Below, piece by piece: positions 11,441 through 23,053 of a stretch of DNA of 64,000 nucleotides. A program made the translations under genes and the position numbers. The stretch is taken from NCBI RefSeq assembly GCF_030272615.1, contig NC_081407.1:315794456-315858455 (forward strand), given 5' to 3'. The notes under the pieces are model-generated. The model searched no databases and was not told the DNA's origin. It saw only the letters and a program-made list of their open reading frames with translations. The stretch is from Cryptomeria japonica (lineage: Eukaryota > Streptophyta > Pinopsida > Cupressales > Cupressaceae). Position 1 is the first letter of the stretch. Every line of letters starts with the position of its first letter.

Positions 11441-13299
11441 TCTTTCAATTTCTCCAATTAGATATCTTCACCACAGGGGCTTCATTAACTAGGCAATATT
11501 ATATCATGTGCATTCATATTGGATGGTTTAATATCTCAAAAATTAGGGTACAATATATTTCCTATCGGTGAAAATAGGGTTTTTTAAAATTTGGGCTATG
11601 AAAAAATGCAATATTTGGCAAAAATAGGGGGGCTTTTAATTCAGCCCGTGTATTGGGAGGGGTGACAAAAAAGGATTTTAGGGCAATATTTTTTGAAAAT
11701 AGGGGGATTATTTAGTATGCCATGAATGTACATGCTATAACCCAGGTTCACTAAGTGAAGCCCCCGCGATCTTCACCAGTTTTACTAGTTGGAGATATCT
11801 AAATATATGTTGTGAAATTGGCTCTCATGGGAACATAGTTCTTCCCTTTGCAGACCCACTTTTCACCATTGCACTTCTCATGGTCTATTATTGAAAATTA
11901 TAATGATACTCGTATGTAGTTTAATTTCTTTCTAAATGCTTTTTGTAGGACCTTGTGACTCATGATCATGAAGGTGCCCTTGTTGTAGATGAACAATGTG
12001 ATTATTTGTATCCAGTAATTAATTATGTCATTCTATAATTAAATTTTATATATATTACACATTGACATCTATACTTTTGATTGTATCAATTCGAGATCCA
12101 AAGAAGACTATATAGGAGAACTAGTGAGTGCATTCAAAAGATGCTAGCATCACATACACCCCCATGCCCTCGACAGTCGTAGGTAGCTCATGATCTATTT
12201 CCTTGTGCTAGAAAAAATGAGTAGACTAGGGGCCTTTCTTGTATGCGTATATGGAAATTTTGAGCATATGTTTTATATTGTGGATATGTGACATTTTATG
12301 TCCATATGGCTTTTAGCAAGCTTGTATCACTATGTTGGATATATATTAAACTTTTATCAATATGAAACATTGTATGACTTTATGACTTTTTGGTTGATGC
12401 GTATCATTTTTACAACTATTATCCATATCGCATATACATTTGATGATTGAAATCAAAATTCTCAAATTGTATCATTTTTCTATGTGAGATATTATATATT
12501 CTATCTATTTTGTCTACAAATCTTATCACACTCTTAATTGAAATCAATTTTTGTTCCACAGTTCAATTTCATAAGTTGGTAACTAGCATAGCTTTTGTAG
12601 TTTCATGCCTAGAATTTCAAGTTTTTCATAATCCATGGAAGCATGAAGATTACTTGCTCAAAAGTTATGAGAGTCCTAATGAACTTAAATCATATCTTAA
12701 CAATGTTATGACATGTGTGATGAAACTATGACAATCCTAAATAGCATATGATTGTCCTAACAAATATATGTTTGTCCTAATGAACCTATCATTATCCTAA
12801 GAATGCAACATATAGTAGTAATGAACCTATGACTGACCTAAGAAAGTTGTGATAATATTAACAATGAACCTAAGACAATCATAATGAAGTTATGATAATC
12901 CTATATTCTAATGAACTAATCTCAACATCTTATTTGTGCATACATGTATAAATCAACATCATGCTAAGAAAATGACCAAATACAAGAATGTAAGTTACAA
13001 TATGTACCCTCTTGAATGCCTAGGTTGTAAATAGATTCTCCAAGATGAACAATATCATTTTAAGTTTGTCATATTCCATGGAGACGTAAAGAAAAATTTA
13101 CAAAAGTTCTCATGGAGGAATTAAAAAAGACAAAGATTCTTAATGCTTATAGGCTTACTAAAAAGTGTGTAAAGTTTCATACATATCCCACATGTCCAGA
13201 CTGTGTTTTTGTGAATTAGACTACTTGAATGATTTATTTCTATCAGAAGAATGTTTAGGTATGTCTATTTACAAATTCCTTATCAATCTTAGGGGCCGA
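11441..13299. other. Unassigned AT-rich DNA with a degenerate minisatellite
   Basis: No gene recognised. At about 12660-12920 a diffuse repeat of roughly 22-26 bp recurs around AATGAACCTATGA and CAATCCTAA, with strong divergence between units. Around 11570-11710 the motif AAAATAGGGGG recurs three times. A short open stretch near 11950-12030 (DLVTHDHEGALVVDEQ in one frame) matches nothing I know. Confidence 0.4.
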
Positions 13300-14473
13300 T
13301 CAATCCATTTTATCTCTATTGTCCTAAAATAGTCTTGTTTAGGGTAAGAATGGAAATGAGTAGTTTTAGGACCTAATATCACTTTCATCAAAACATTGGA
13401 ATATGAAAGGATCTAAGTGATCCTTTTTAACTAGCTCTTGTGAAAGAGAATCAATGGATACTTTTAGGGTTTCTATTCCTTTGCCGATGTGAAAGGGAAT
13501 GCGCTAAATGTAGGAGAATACAAAGCTAAGCTAATAAGATGAATGAAAACAGCTATAACAACAGATATAATAGTCTAATAAAGAAGTATAACTAAGATAG
13601 AAAGTATAGATCTAAGAATAAGGATCTAATGTGTACCTATGACACCAAATTGAGCTTGATTTGATAGGACTAAGGCATTGTATGCCCTGTTCTCAAAGAC
13701 TAGACTGGGCTACAAATTGGAGGGATGAATTCTAAGTTTGTCTAAGAAATTCCTATGAAATCTAGAGTTGACTAAGAAGGAATAGGGTGTGGAGTTCCCT
13801 GATCCTAGAGGACTAAGGCATGGGGAACCCTGGTCCCTAAGGTCCATGTCAAAATTTTGGTGACAAGTCTATATCTATCTACTAAGATCTCTTGGATATT
13901 GACCGCTTTGAGAGAAACTTGTAACAGCATTTGTCAGCTGGAAAATAGTGTGTTTGTGGCTATATAAGGTTTTTACTTAGTCAAACCCCTTGTTTTGGTG
14001 ATTTCCACTCCACAAATCACCGATATTGTATTGAAAAGTCTATGTGCCCCAGAATCTTATGTGTTTATAAGATTCATATGAGCTAAATGAAAACTAGAGT
14101 TCTACCTTTGTTTTGAGAAAAACCCTAAAATGAGTGTAATGCAAATGTTTCAAATCACAAATGAAATATAGATCTAAAGAAATAATGTAAATCTGAAAAT
14201 AAATTATATATAGATCTGAAACTCAATAGAGATATGAAAATAACATGAAATCATACAAAATCCTAAGGAAGAGGTACAAGTCAATCAATAATTGGTGATT
14301 CCCTTATTATTCTTCAATATCTCCTAAGATTCCATAATTGATGAAAATGTTGATGAAGACTTGATTGATGGATGAATTTTTTGATCTGATACTTCACACA
14401 AAGTTTCTCTTTCACTTCACAAGGATCTCCTTTCAAATCGCTAGATTGGATCCTCAAATCAGGGAAAGAAAGG

Positions 14474-14484
14474 ATTTATATATG
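14474..14484 (-). promoter_or_regulatory. TATA box of the F LTR
   Basis: Minus strand CATATATAAAT, about 500 bp into the LTR. It lies about 120 bp downstream, in the sense direction, of the F palindrome. Confidence 0.45.
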
Positions 14485-14606
14485 AAACCCTAAGTTTAAA
14501 TTTCATAAAAGGCCAACTTATCATTGATAAAAATTGACAGCAAGTGAAGTTTGAACATTATAATACCACCAAATTAAGCTCCCAAAATTTGGGGAAAAAT
14601 GTTCAA

Positions 14607-14630
14607 GACCAGGTAGTATATTACCTAGTC
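14607..14630. promoter_or_regulatory. U3 palindrome of the F LTR
   Basis: GACCAGGTA pairs with TACCTAGTC (one mismatch) around a short loop, preceded by the near-palindrome CCCAAAATTTGGGG at 14581-14594. The layout matches the GGACC hairpin modules of A and B. Confidence 0.5.
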
Positions 14631-14987
14631 CGGTCAACTTTTTTTTGATTTTCTAGAGATGTGAGATATCATGATTATAAAGCCAAATCTAGGATAGTAG
14701 GTCAATCCAAGATTTGTAGATATGTGAAAATGTGCCTTGAAGAATTAAATTAGGACACTATTAGGATTAAATTAAGATAAAATAAAGTGGGGTTCACCTA
14801 GAGTTAAGGGCCCAATTTTATAATGTGTGAATTCATGAGGGAGGATTTTAGATTTAATTAAATTAATAAATAAATACCTAAAGAAGCACTATAAATGCAA
14901 GATGCAATGGGAAACACTAAGGAAGGTTCTAACCTAAGTGTGGAATTGGACAACCCTAATTAGGGGTGTTCAATTTATGACACTACA

Positions 14988-15257
14988 TTTAGCCCCAACT
15001 TTAGCAGTCATATGACACTACATGCATATGCAAGATAAAGTATATAAAAGTAAATATTCATGGGAAAAAGGATATGTGCATAAGATGTTGAATGATTCCC
15101 CCAATGGTATCTATAATACAATGTTAGGAACCACATCCTACAAAACCACATTGTTAGTTGAAATAGCAAAATCACCTAAAATACTTACTACAAGTGATGA
15201 AATTTGAGGGTAACTATATGTCCCCCTATTTCAACTTGCTATTTAGTATGTTGAAAC
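14988..15257 (-). mobile_element. Internal 3' sequence of element F
   Basis: Begins with the inverted purine tract TTTAGCCCCAACTTTA and runs to the C2 insertion point. ATGACACTACA is repeated at 15010-15022, a short echo of the LTR end. No coding capacity is visible. Confidence 0.5.
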
Positions 15258-16153
15258 TGTTGAGATCCAAGAACACTGAGAGGGGGGGGGGGGCGGGGGG
15301 ACAAAATCAGTGTTCTGCCGGAATGAACAGTTTTTAACTTTCTAGACCATGCATATATATATCGGTAAACAAATAAACATATAACAAGAAGCAAATAAAC
15401 CATCCACATAAATGAACACCATAACACACAAAATTTATATGTGGAAAACCTCAATGAGGAAAAACCACAGTGGGATTTGTGACCCACAATATCAGTTCAC
15501 TAGCCATATGAAAAGATATTACATATAATAGGGGCCTGCACTTGCAGGAATGCACACTGCCTAGAGCATACTGCTCATTACTAAAGAGCCTCACTGACTA
15601 TAAGATTTATGCCAAAGTAAATTACTGAAAATGAACTCAAGAATGCATCTACTATGCCAAATAGAGTTCTAGTTCATAAACTCTAAACTGCTACTGGTAT
15701 CTATTCTCCTCCAAGAATGCTTTCCAAGCTATCTACAGATCATTGCATGATATAGAATTCACATACAAAATGATCTCCACACATATATTTTGCATCATAC
15801 AGTTCTGCTATATTCTCCTATATCCACACATATCATATATCTTTTCATTTTAAAAATAACCTAGCAGAGTGACCTATATACCTATTACAAATGATATGCC
15901 TTATGTCGGCTTACAATACATTTACAAAAATGCTGGCCTTGACAATAGTAATTACAAAATGATTTAAGTAAATCCTCATTGATGTCAACTTCCAAATAAA
16001 TATTGATGTCGGTGCCGGTGTCGGTGCCGGTGTCGCCCTGAATGCTCCAAAGTTGGTATATGCCGGTATATCCTAGTGCCGGTTTATGACTTCCATCATA
16101 TCTTGTTGCCATTAATGACAACAAATGAATCCAATGAGTGTCAATTGCCAACA
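15258..16153 (-). repeat. 3' LTR of C2
   Basis: Matches 22146-23053. It carries the stem-loop GAACACTGA (15271-15279) with TCAGTGTTC (15307-15315), whose loop has expanded to a run of more than 20 G with one C. The GCCGGTGTCGGT repeats near 16005-16040 are also a feature of this LTR. Confidence 0.93.
15271..15315 (-). promoter_or_regulatory. U5-end stem-loop of the C2 3' LTR
   Basis: A nine-base perfect stem. In the 5' LTR copy (22159-22191) one base is changed (GAACACTAA), breaking one pair. Confidence 0.6.
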
Positions 16154-16168
16154 ATCTCCCCCTTTGGC
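16154..16168 (-). other. Polypurine tract of C2
   Basis: Minus strand CCAAAGGGGGAGAT abuts the 3' LTR. Confidence 0.75.
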
Positions 16169-17764
16169 ATTGATGGCAACACTCATGTAAAAAATGGATT
16201 CCCTGTCGATATGATCCCCTTGAGCTATATACTCCATCTGAAATGTGTTCCCTAATATTTTTCACATATGAACATACTCCCCCTTTGACATTAATGCCAA
16301 ATACTAGTGAAATAATAAAAGAATATTGTTAGTTTCATTGGAGCTTAGTCATCTTTAGGATTTCCGAGTATGCCTTTTGCAATAACTGAAGATATGTATC
16401 CCAGCTAGATTTAAAGGTATCAGAAATAGATGCAAGTCCACTTAGTAAGTGGGAAAGTGTTTCTTTCTCTTGGACATCTGTCAGTGTGGGTTTAGCTATC
16501 GTATCCATGCACTCTTTCTTGTGAACACCCAATGAATCTAGTCTAGGACTTACCAATCCTCTCAGATTTCTTGCTCTTCTCATGATTTTATCTCTCTCCT
16601 TCTCAAAAGAAAAAAACTGGTTCTCCAAGGACAAAATTTTTCCATCAATAGATGTGGTTAGTGTAGTCAATCCATCAAAAGAGTTATCAATTTTAGCCAT
16701 CTTATCATATAACTCCTTCAATCTACTATCTACATTAGCTGTAAGACTTTCTATGTTACAACACACTCTGTAGATATTTGTACATTGTTTTAAACAAACC
16801 TTAATAGGGATAAGCTTGTCCTCAATTTTCTTCTTCCCTGTTTCTATAAGCTGATCAAAAGTTGTTCTTTTTGTTGCTGTGAAATTGTCCAAAGCCTGTC
16901 GGTCTTCTATCTGCCTCAGAAATTGAAAATTGCTGGATATGTGCTCTGTTATAGTTTTGAGCTTATCGGAAGGGCTTTCTCCATCTTCAATCTGATAGTC
17001 AGGTAATAATCTGTGCAATACAGAGACTAATTGATCAATTAATCCTTTATCTACAGTACCTTCCTTTAGTAATTTCTGAGTAGCCATCATCATTAATTCA
17101 GTTGGACTCAACTCAGAGACTGATTTCTTCTCAACCTAAGAAGTGTCAATTGCCAAAACCTTTACCGGGGAATCAGTTTTACTTGTAGGTATGGACTTAG
17201 TGGCTTTTACCTTGTCCATCTTAACCTCTATTGCACTAGTGGCTTCACCACTTGGTGCAGTGTCGGTTACTGCCGATGGAGTATTATCCATAGAATTTCT
17301 AGTGTCCTGTACATTGCCTTGTTCAAAAATGGTCTGTATCAGTACAATTGTACACTCTCCTTAGCTTCCAGTTGTGTTTGAGTATCTATAGTTACTGTCG
17401 GTTGTGTCAAAACTAGAGTTGAACTGCCCAAAATACCTTTCCCTTTTGATTTGTCAGGAATGGTGGAAGATGTTGCCCTTGAAAATTCTTCTTGAGATGT
17501 GAGAAAGTCTGGGTTTTTCAAAAAGAATTTGGTCCATCCCTTACTTGTCTCATTTACCACCTCATTTACTCTCCCCATTATAAGGCTTATCTGTCGAGAT
17601 TTACTACTGAAGATTGTCCTATTTGCAATGTCAATACATCTTTTCATTTCCTCATTATTTACTGTACCACACAATTCCAAAAGTTCTACTTCTTTGATTT
17701 CCCTATCTCTCTTGACAACGTCAAGTCTCCTAGCTTCAAGTTTATTATACAAGGATAAAGGTAT

Positions 17765-18825
17765 TGTTAGGTCCCGGAGACAACTGAGAGGGGGGGGTGA
17801 ATCAGTTGTCAAATAAATTCAAACCAAAAATAACTTGACCAACTTAATGCTTAATATCGGTAAACCAGTTAAGTATGCCGGTAGACAGTTTTAACAGTTA
17901 ATTGCTATACCGGTAAAGATTAGTGCATGAAACATAAACACAAAGTCATCCACAACACATAACACCAATATTTGTATGTGGAAACCTTGTAAGGGGAAAA
18001 ACCACAGTGGGAAACCTTACCCACAATCAGATGATACTACTACAGATAGTAAGTGTACATAAATGGGGTCTGTACATGCAGAAAGGCCAACTGCCTGGAG
18101 CTCACTGCTCAATCACAAAATGGGAGTCACACTAACTACAATTGGATGGTTAACTCCAATAAGAATGTATTACACAAAATAGCATCTTCATATGATGGAT
18201 TCAGTACCGGTGTAATGCTGATATGCTTTCACAAAAACCAAGCTTCACCTTCAAATGATGTCTGCGTGTATAGCTCTGCTTATTCTCACATATACCTTCA
18301 CACTATCCTTTTTCGCATTTCACATTTGAACTTGCAAATAAGATCTTACATTTATACCATTACCTAAGACCAATTTTAGTAGGTCGTCTCTACAAGATGT
18401 TACAATAAAAACATTTTACAAACAATATAATATCCGATGCAATAACTGATTGAACATGTTGGCTTAATGCATTTACGACAATAATTTATCATCTCCATAG
18501 CATGCCATGCTGATCTGGAAAAGATAAACCTATCGGTGTAACCCTAGACCTATTTGCCAATAACAACAAATATGCAAATATGATTATACCAATGAACAAA
18601 AATCCAAGACAAGATGTCCAAATGATGTCTTCGACATTACCAAGTGTTTTCCATATCTTTCCAAGTGTCAGTGATCATTATATCTTGCCAGTGTAACCAG
18701 ATATCGATGACTATGCATGAGTCACTTGCTTGCCGGTGAATGTTGCTGATTCTCCAAAGTGCCAGAGTTGATAAGAGTTAAGTAGGTGTTGACATCAATG
18801 ACAAAACCATACCAAAATACCAATA
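17765..18825 (-). mobile_element. Solo LTR of another copia-type family inside C2 ORF2
   Basis: A 1,061-bp LTR beginning TGTTAGGTCC and ending CCAATA, flanked by perfect GGTAT copies (17760-17764 and 18826-18830). It shares the GAGAGGGGGGGGTGAATCAG box with the C1-C3 LTRs but differs elsewhere. No internal sequence accompanies it, so it arose by LTR-LTR recombination. The C2 reading frame stays open across the junction when the LTR and one duplication are disregarded. Confidence 0.9.
17779..17810 (-). promoter_or_regulatory. U5-end stem-loop of the solo LTR
   Basis: GACAACTGA pairs perfectly with TCAGTTGTC around a G-rich loop. The stem differs from those of C1, C2 and C3 at several positions on both arms. 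Confidence 0.6.
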
Positions 18826-20931
18826 GGTATCTCCTTCAAAAATTCAATTAAGGCTTTCTTATAGATGTCTATATATAGCAAAATAGCCTCTTCTAATTCA
18901 CTTTGCTCATTCTCTTCTAAATTTTCATAATACTTAGATATATTTTTCAATATTCCATCTTTTGTAATTTCATAAATAAGCTCAGCACAAGTCATTGTGG
19001 TCTTACCAGTTTTATTATCATCACCCTTTTGCTTTTTGCTTTTGGTTGCCGGTGTGACTGGTTTCCTCTTCTGCATAGGCTTCCTTGCCGGTGGTGGAGG
19101 TGCAGTAGGCTTAGTTACCTTTCTAACAAGTCTCCTCCTAGGCTCTACCTTCTTTTTCTCTACCAGTGGTTTTACCACTTTCTTCCTTTGTACCCTTCTG
19201 AAAGCCAGAGGTTCATTATCCTCAAGATCAAAGTCTGAAGTGATAGGGGAAATGTGAACTTGTGGCTTCTTCACTTCTGCAGTACCAACCTCTACTGGTT
19301 TGGTAGCCTATTTTGATTTAGAGCCCCATTGAGTGTCTATCTTATAAAGCACAACTTGTACATATGCAGACATCTTTTCTATTTTCTTCTCTCTTCTCTT
19401 CCTATTAAAACTGGTTTTCACTTCAAGAGCCTTCTCTCCTGCTATACCAAAATGTTATGTCTTATCATCTAATGGGGCATCTAAAAACATCTTTGCATAG
19501 AGTTCAAAAATGCTATCATCCACCTCATATCCAAGCTCAGTAACCTAGATTTGCCTAGTTTCAACTACTTCCATAAGGGTTTCATCATTTTTTACCATGA
19601 AACATATATCAGTTGAATACTTCTCCACAATGTTCTTTGAATTTCTCTCCCTTTTCCTCATGCTTTCTTGAAAAGCCTTAAAATACCCCCAAAGTTTCTC
19701 ATCTCTGTCAAAACCAAGACTGGTGATAGATTCCTTGATCTGCATACCTACCGGTATGTCATGATCCCAATGCTTCTTCCCTATATTAGGTAGCTCATTT
19801 AGGAAGTAAAGCATTGAACAAACAATCAAGTTTCCATATCTAAAGGTGTGTTTCTTGATTCCTTTGATTTTTCCAAGGTTTAACATCAACTCACTCCTCA
19901 TCCAGTCACATAAATCATATTTCACATTATTCCTCAGCATCTAATATGTGACATGAATGCATGAGCTAGCAACATAATTGAATCAGTTGGATTGAGTTAC
20001 CTTGTAACCTATGATCATGCTTGCAAACTTTATATCTGTGTCGGTGATTGTGCTTATCCTCATTGATCTGCTATCAAGTGTAGCACTAGTGAGTTTTTCG
20101 ACCTCTGTGTTGGAAATTTTCTTGCCAGGTTCTTGTCTGACCCTAGGTAAGTTGTTGATAGCTTGAATTGCCTCCTTCATGATCATGTAAGGCCTATCTA
20201 GCCAAATAAATTCATTGTGAACCCTACTCAGAACGTATCTGATCACTTCATCCTTGAATTCTAGTATGTACAGAATACCGGTTAACCCTAGATCCTCAAT
20301 TGCTTTGAATTCTGGTTTGATGGTTTCAGAGTCTCCTAGTATCATGGATTGATGCATGCTTTTGATGTCTTCAGTGCCCAAATCCTCAAGGGTGCAATGA
20401 ATTTATACCCTCACATCTTCAACATACATTACGCCGTCAGGAACCCTAAAAAATGCTCCCACGAAGTCTTCCCTTTTATCAATTTCAGGAACCTCCTTAA
20501 AGACTGGCCTTAACCTATCCTTGACTTCGACAATGGTGGGATTTACAATAAAAGTAGGAGCTGAAGATCCAGATGCCATGCTGAAAAATCTTGAAAGTAA
20601 ATGACGATGGAAGATTGATAACTGGTCGAAAGATTTTTCACAATGCTTCTGCTCGCTCTTGACCCACCTTTACTTTTCTCTGAATGCTTGAATTCTTAGT
20701 GAGTGAAAATGAGTTCACTTACTCTCTTTTATTAGCAAATAAAACCCTAATTTTTTGTAATAAATGCTTCACCAACAACCCTACAGATGTTGGTTTCACA
20801 GTTATGTGTCGGGTGAACCTTCATCAATGATAAACACAATTCTCTAGATCTCTTTCCAGATCTTCTTAGATCTCTTCCGGGGTAATATACAAAATTTAGC
20901 AATGACTTTGCCAACCCCTAAGGCTTATGCC

Positions 20932-22071
20932 TTAGATACCGATGGAATTTCCTTTTGGTGGAGGAATACTCTGTTCTACCGATGGAGCTACTGGTATAGA
21001 TCCATCTCTACTTGATTCTTCAGATTTTCTAACCCATCTCTTGGTGTGATCTTGTTGTATTTCATCTACCTTTTTCTTTCCTTTCTCATTATCTTTATCA
21101 TTATTAACCAGTTGACTCTTTCTTCTACAATACTTAGCAATATGACCTATTGTGTTGCATGCATAACATGTAACATTGTTCTTCTGAATTGCTTTGACAT
21201 ACCCGGTATCATTTCTTGACCTACAATGATTAGAAAAATGTCCAAACTTTCCACATGCATGATATTTAACATTCATTATGCAGTCTTATGATCTATGACC
21301 ATATTTCTTGTAATTTGTGCATTGACCGAGAACATAATTGTAGTTTTGATTTGCCTTATTTCTACATTGTTTAGCCATATGCCCAAATTTATTGCAAACA
21401 AACTATCTACCATTGAATTTATAAGCATTAGATTGCCTTACTGGTTTCCTCTATTCTGATGAGTTTTGCATACCTTTTGTCTGATCATCATTTGTAGTAC
21501 CAAAGCTTTCACCTTGTACAAATCCAAGTCCTCCAGAATCATCAATTTGTCTTTGTCTTTTCAATAAGTCATCCAACTGTGCAACACTGATCCTAAACTT
21601 TTCTTTATAATCACTTGCAGTAGTCAGATAATCTCTCAGAGTGGTTACTTGTCTTTCAATTTCTTGTTCATTGTTCCGAGAGTGTGCCAAACCAGTTCTC
21701 AACAAATTATTGTCATGAGTTAATCTGCCACATTCATCAAATTTGTTCTTCGGAGATATAACAAGTTTATCTTCGTTTTTCTTTCTATCCTCAATATCTT
21801 TTGATAACCTCATAGTCAAATTTTGCATTTCATTCTTCATGAGCATGTTTGCTTGACTTAGTTTCTGACATTGTTCCTTAAGAGCATTCTTCTCCTCATC
21901 ATCTGGTTGTTGCAAAAGTTATTTTCTCTTAGCTTGAGCAGATGATAACCTTTCTTGCAGGATAAGAATGAATTCATTTGCAGAATTCAATTCTTCTTGC
22001 AATTTCAAGTTCTTCATCATTTCAGCATCATAATCCTCAAGAGCCATCTCAAGTTGCTTCTTCATAGCCAT
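20932..22071 (-). pseudogene. C2 Gag-like protein: coiled coil plus five zinc-knuckle motifs
   Basis: Probable start MAMKKQLEMAL at 22071, about 60 nt inside the primer site; an upstream in-frame extension into the LTR is also open. The coiled-coil region (22071-21480) contains one stop near 21919. Zinc-knuckle motifs follow: CYACNTIGHIAKYC and HACGKFGHFSNHC are clear, and three more at 21420-21270 are partly eroded. It ends PPPKGNSIGI at 20932, about 350 nt before the ORF2 start. A nucleocapsid-like RNA-binding role is inferred from the knuckles; no capsid fold can be recognised from sequence alone. Confidence 0.78.
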
Positions 22072-22131
22072 GTTCAAAGATTCCAGTTTCAAGATCTTCC
22101 TCAAGCTTTTAAACTTCTTCTGAGGTACCAA

Positions 22132-22143
22132 GCTCTGATACCA
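22132..22143 (-). other. Primer-binding site of C2 (methionyl tRNA)
   Basis: Minus strand TGGTATCAGAGC beside the 5' LTR end. Confidence 0.9.
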
Positions 22144-22145
22144 AT

Positions 22146-23053
22146 TGTTGGGATCCAAGAACACTAAGAGGGGGGGGGTGAATCAGTGTTCTGTTAGAAT
22201 GAACAATTTTTAACTTTCTAGACCATGCATATATATATCGGTAAACAAATAAACATATAACAAGAAGCAAATAAACCATCTAAATAAATGAACACCATAA
22301 CACACAAAATTTATACGTGGAAAATCTCAATGAGGAAAAATCACGGTGGGATTTGTGACCCACAATATCAGTTCACTAGCCATATGAAAAGATATTACAT
22401 ATAATAGGGGCCTGGACTTGCAGGAAGGCACACTGCCTAGAGCATACTGCTCATCACTAAAGAGCCTCACTAACTACAAGCTTTCTACCAAAGTAAATTA
22501 CTGAAAATGAACTCAAGAATGCATCTGCTATGCCAAATAGAGTTCCAGCTCTGGTTCTGCTCTGTACCGGTTCATAAAAACTAAACTACTACCGATATCT
22601 CTTCTCCTCCAAGAATGCTTTCCAAGCTATCTACATATCATAGCATGATATAGAATTTGCATACAAAATGATCTCCATACATATATTTCACATCATACAG
22701 TTCTGTTATATTCTCCTATATCCACACATATCATATATCTTTTTTCATTTTAAAAATAACCTAGCAGACTGACCTATATAACTATTAATAATGATATGCC
22801 TTATGTTGGCTTACAATACATTTACAAAAATGTTTCCCTTGACAATAATAATTACAAAAATGATTTAAGTAAATCCTCCTTGATGTCAGCTTCCAAAGAA
22901 GTATTGATGTCGGTGTCGGTGCCAGTGTAGTCCTAAATGCTCCAAAGCCGATATATGTCGGTATATTCTTCCTAGTGCTAGTTTATGACTTACATCATAT
23001 CTTGTTTCCATCAATGACAACAAAATGAATCCAATGTGTGTCAATTGCCAATA
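22146..23053 (-). repeat. 5' LTR of C2
   Basis: Partner of 15258-16153. Length differences come mainly from the G run and from small indels around 22550-22580. Confidence 0.93.

Larger units (their letters stand above)
13300..14987 (-). repeat. 3' LTR of gypsy element F (left boundary uncertain)
   Basis: The right end is defined by ATGACACTACA followed by TTTAGCCCCAACTTTA, the inverted form of a gypsy purine tract plus TGTAG LTR start, as in A and B. A TATA box on the minus strand lies at 14474-14484 and a palindrome at 14607-14630. No partner copy is in the window, so the left end is only estimated from the A and B LTR lengths. Confidence 0.5.
16335..20579 (-). pseudogene. C2 ORF2: conserved protein of unknown function, split by a solo LTR
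   Basis: Starts MASGSSAPTF at 20579 and ends MTKLQ at 16335. Removing the solo LTR (17765-18825) and one GGTAT copy leaves about 1,060 codons with few stops, for example near 20405 and 19545. The N-terminal region has the block VLSRVHNEFIWLDRPY (about 20235) shared with C1 and C3, then EVEKLTSATLDSRSM. A basic, Pro-rich segment (about 19180-19040: RRRLVRKVTK, KPMQKRKPV) could be a nuclear localisation signal. The C-terminus (17812-17339 and 17111-16335) is helical and coiled-coil rich. No enzyme motif is recognised. It is the longest and best preserved of the three ORF2 copies. Confidence 0.78.
15258..23053 (-). mobile_element. Complete pol-less copia-type LTR element C2
   Basis: 7,796 bp including a nested solo LTR. 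The LTRs are 896 and 908 bp. GAAAC flanks both sides (15253-15257 and 23054-23058), a perfect 5-bp duplication. A methionyl-tRNA primer site and a purine tract are in place on the minus strand. The gene order matches C1: a coiled-coil/zinc-knuckle protein, then ORF2. No pol domain is visible. The right end reads ...CCAATA where CA is expected, so the terminus has mutated. Confidence 0.93.

Noticed and set aside
11941-12030. Short open stretch with DLVTHDHEGALVVDEQ as a transposase exon
   Set aside because: Too short, with no catalytic motif or splice context to support it.
14988-15022. Repeat of ATGACACTACA near the F LTR end as a second LTR boundary
   Set aside because: Only eleven bases are repeated and no purine tract follows the second copy.
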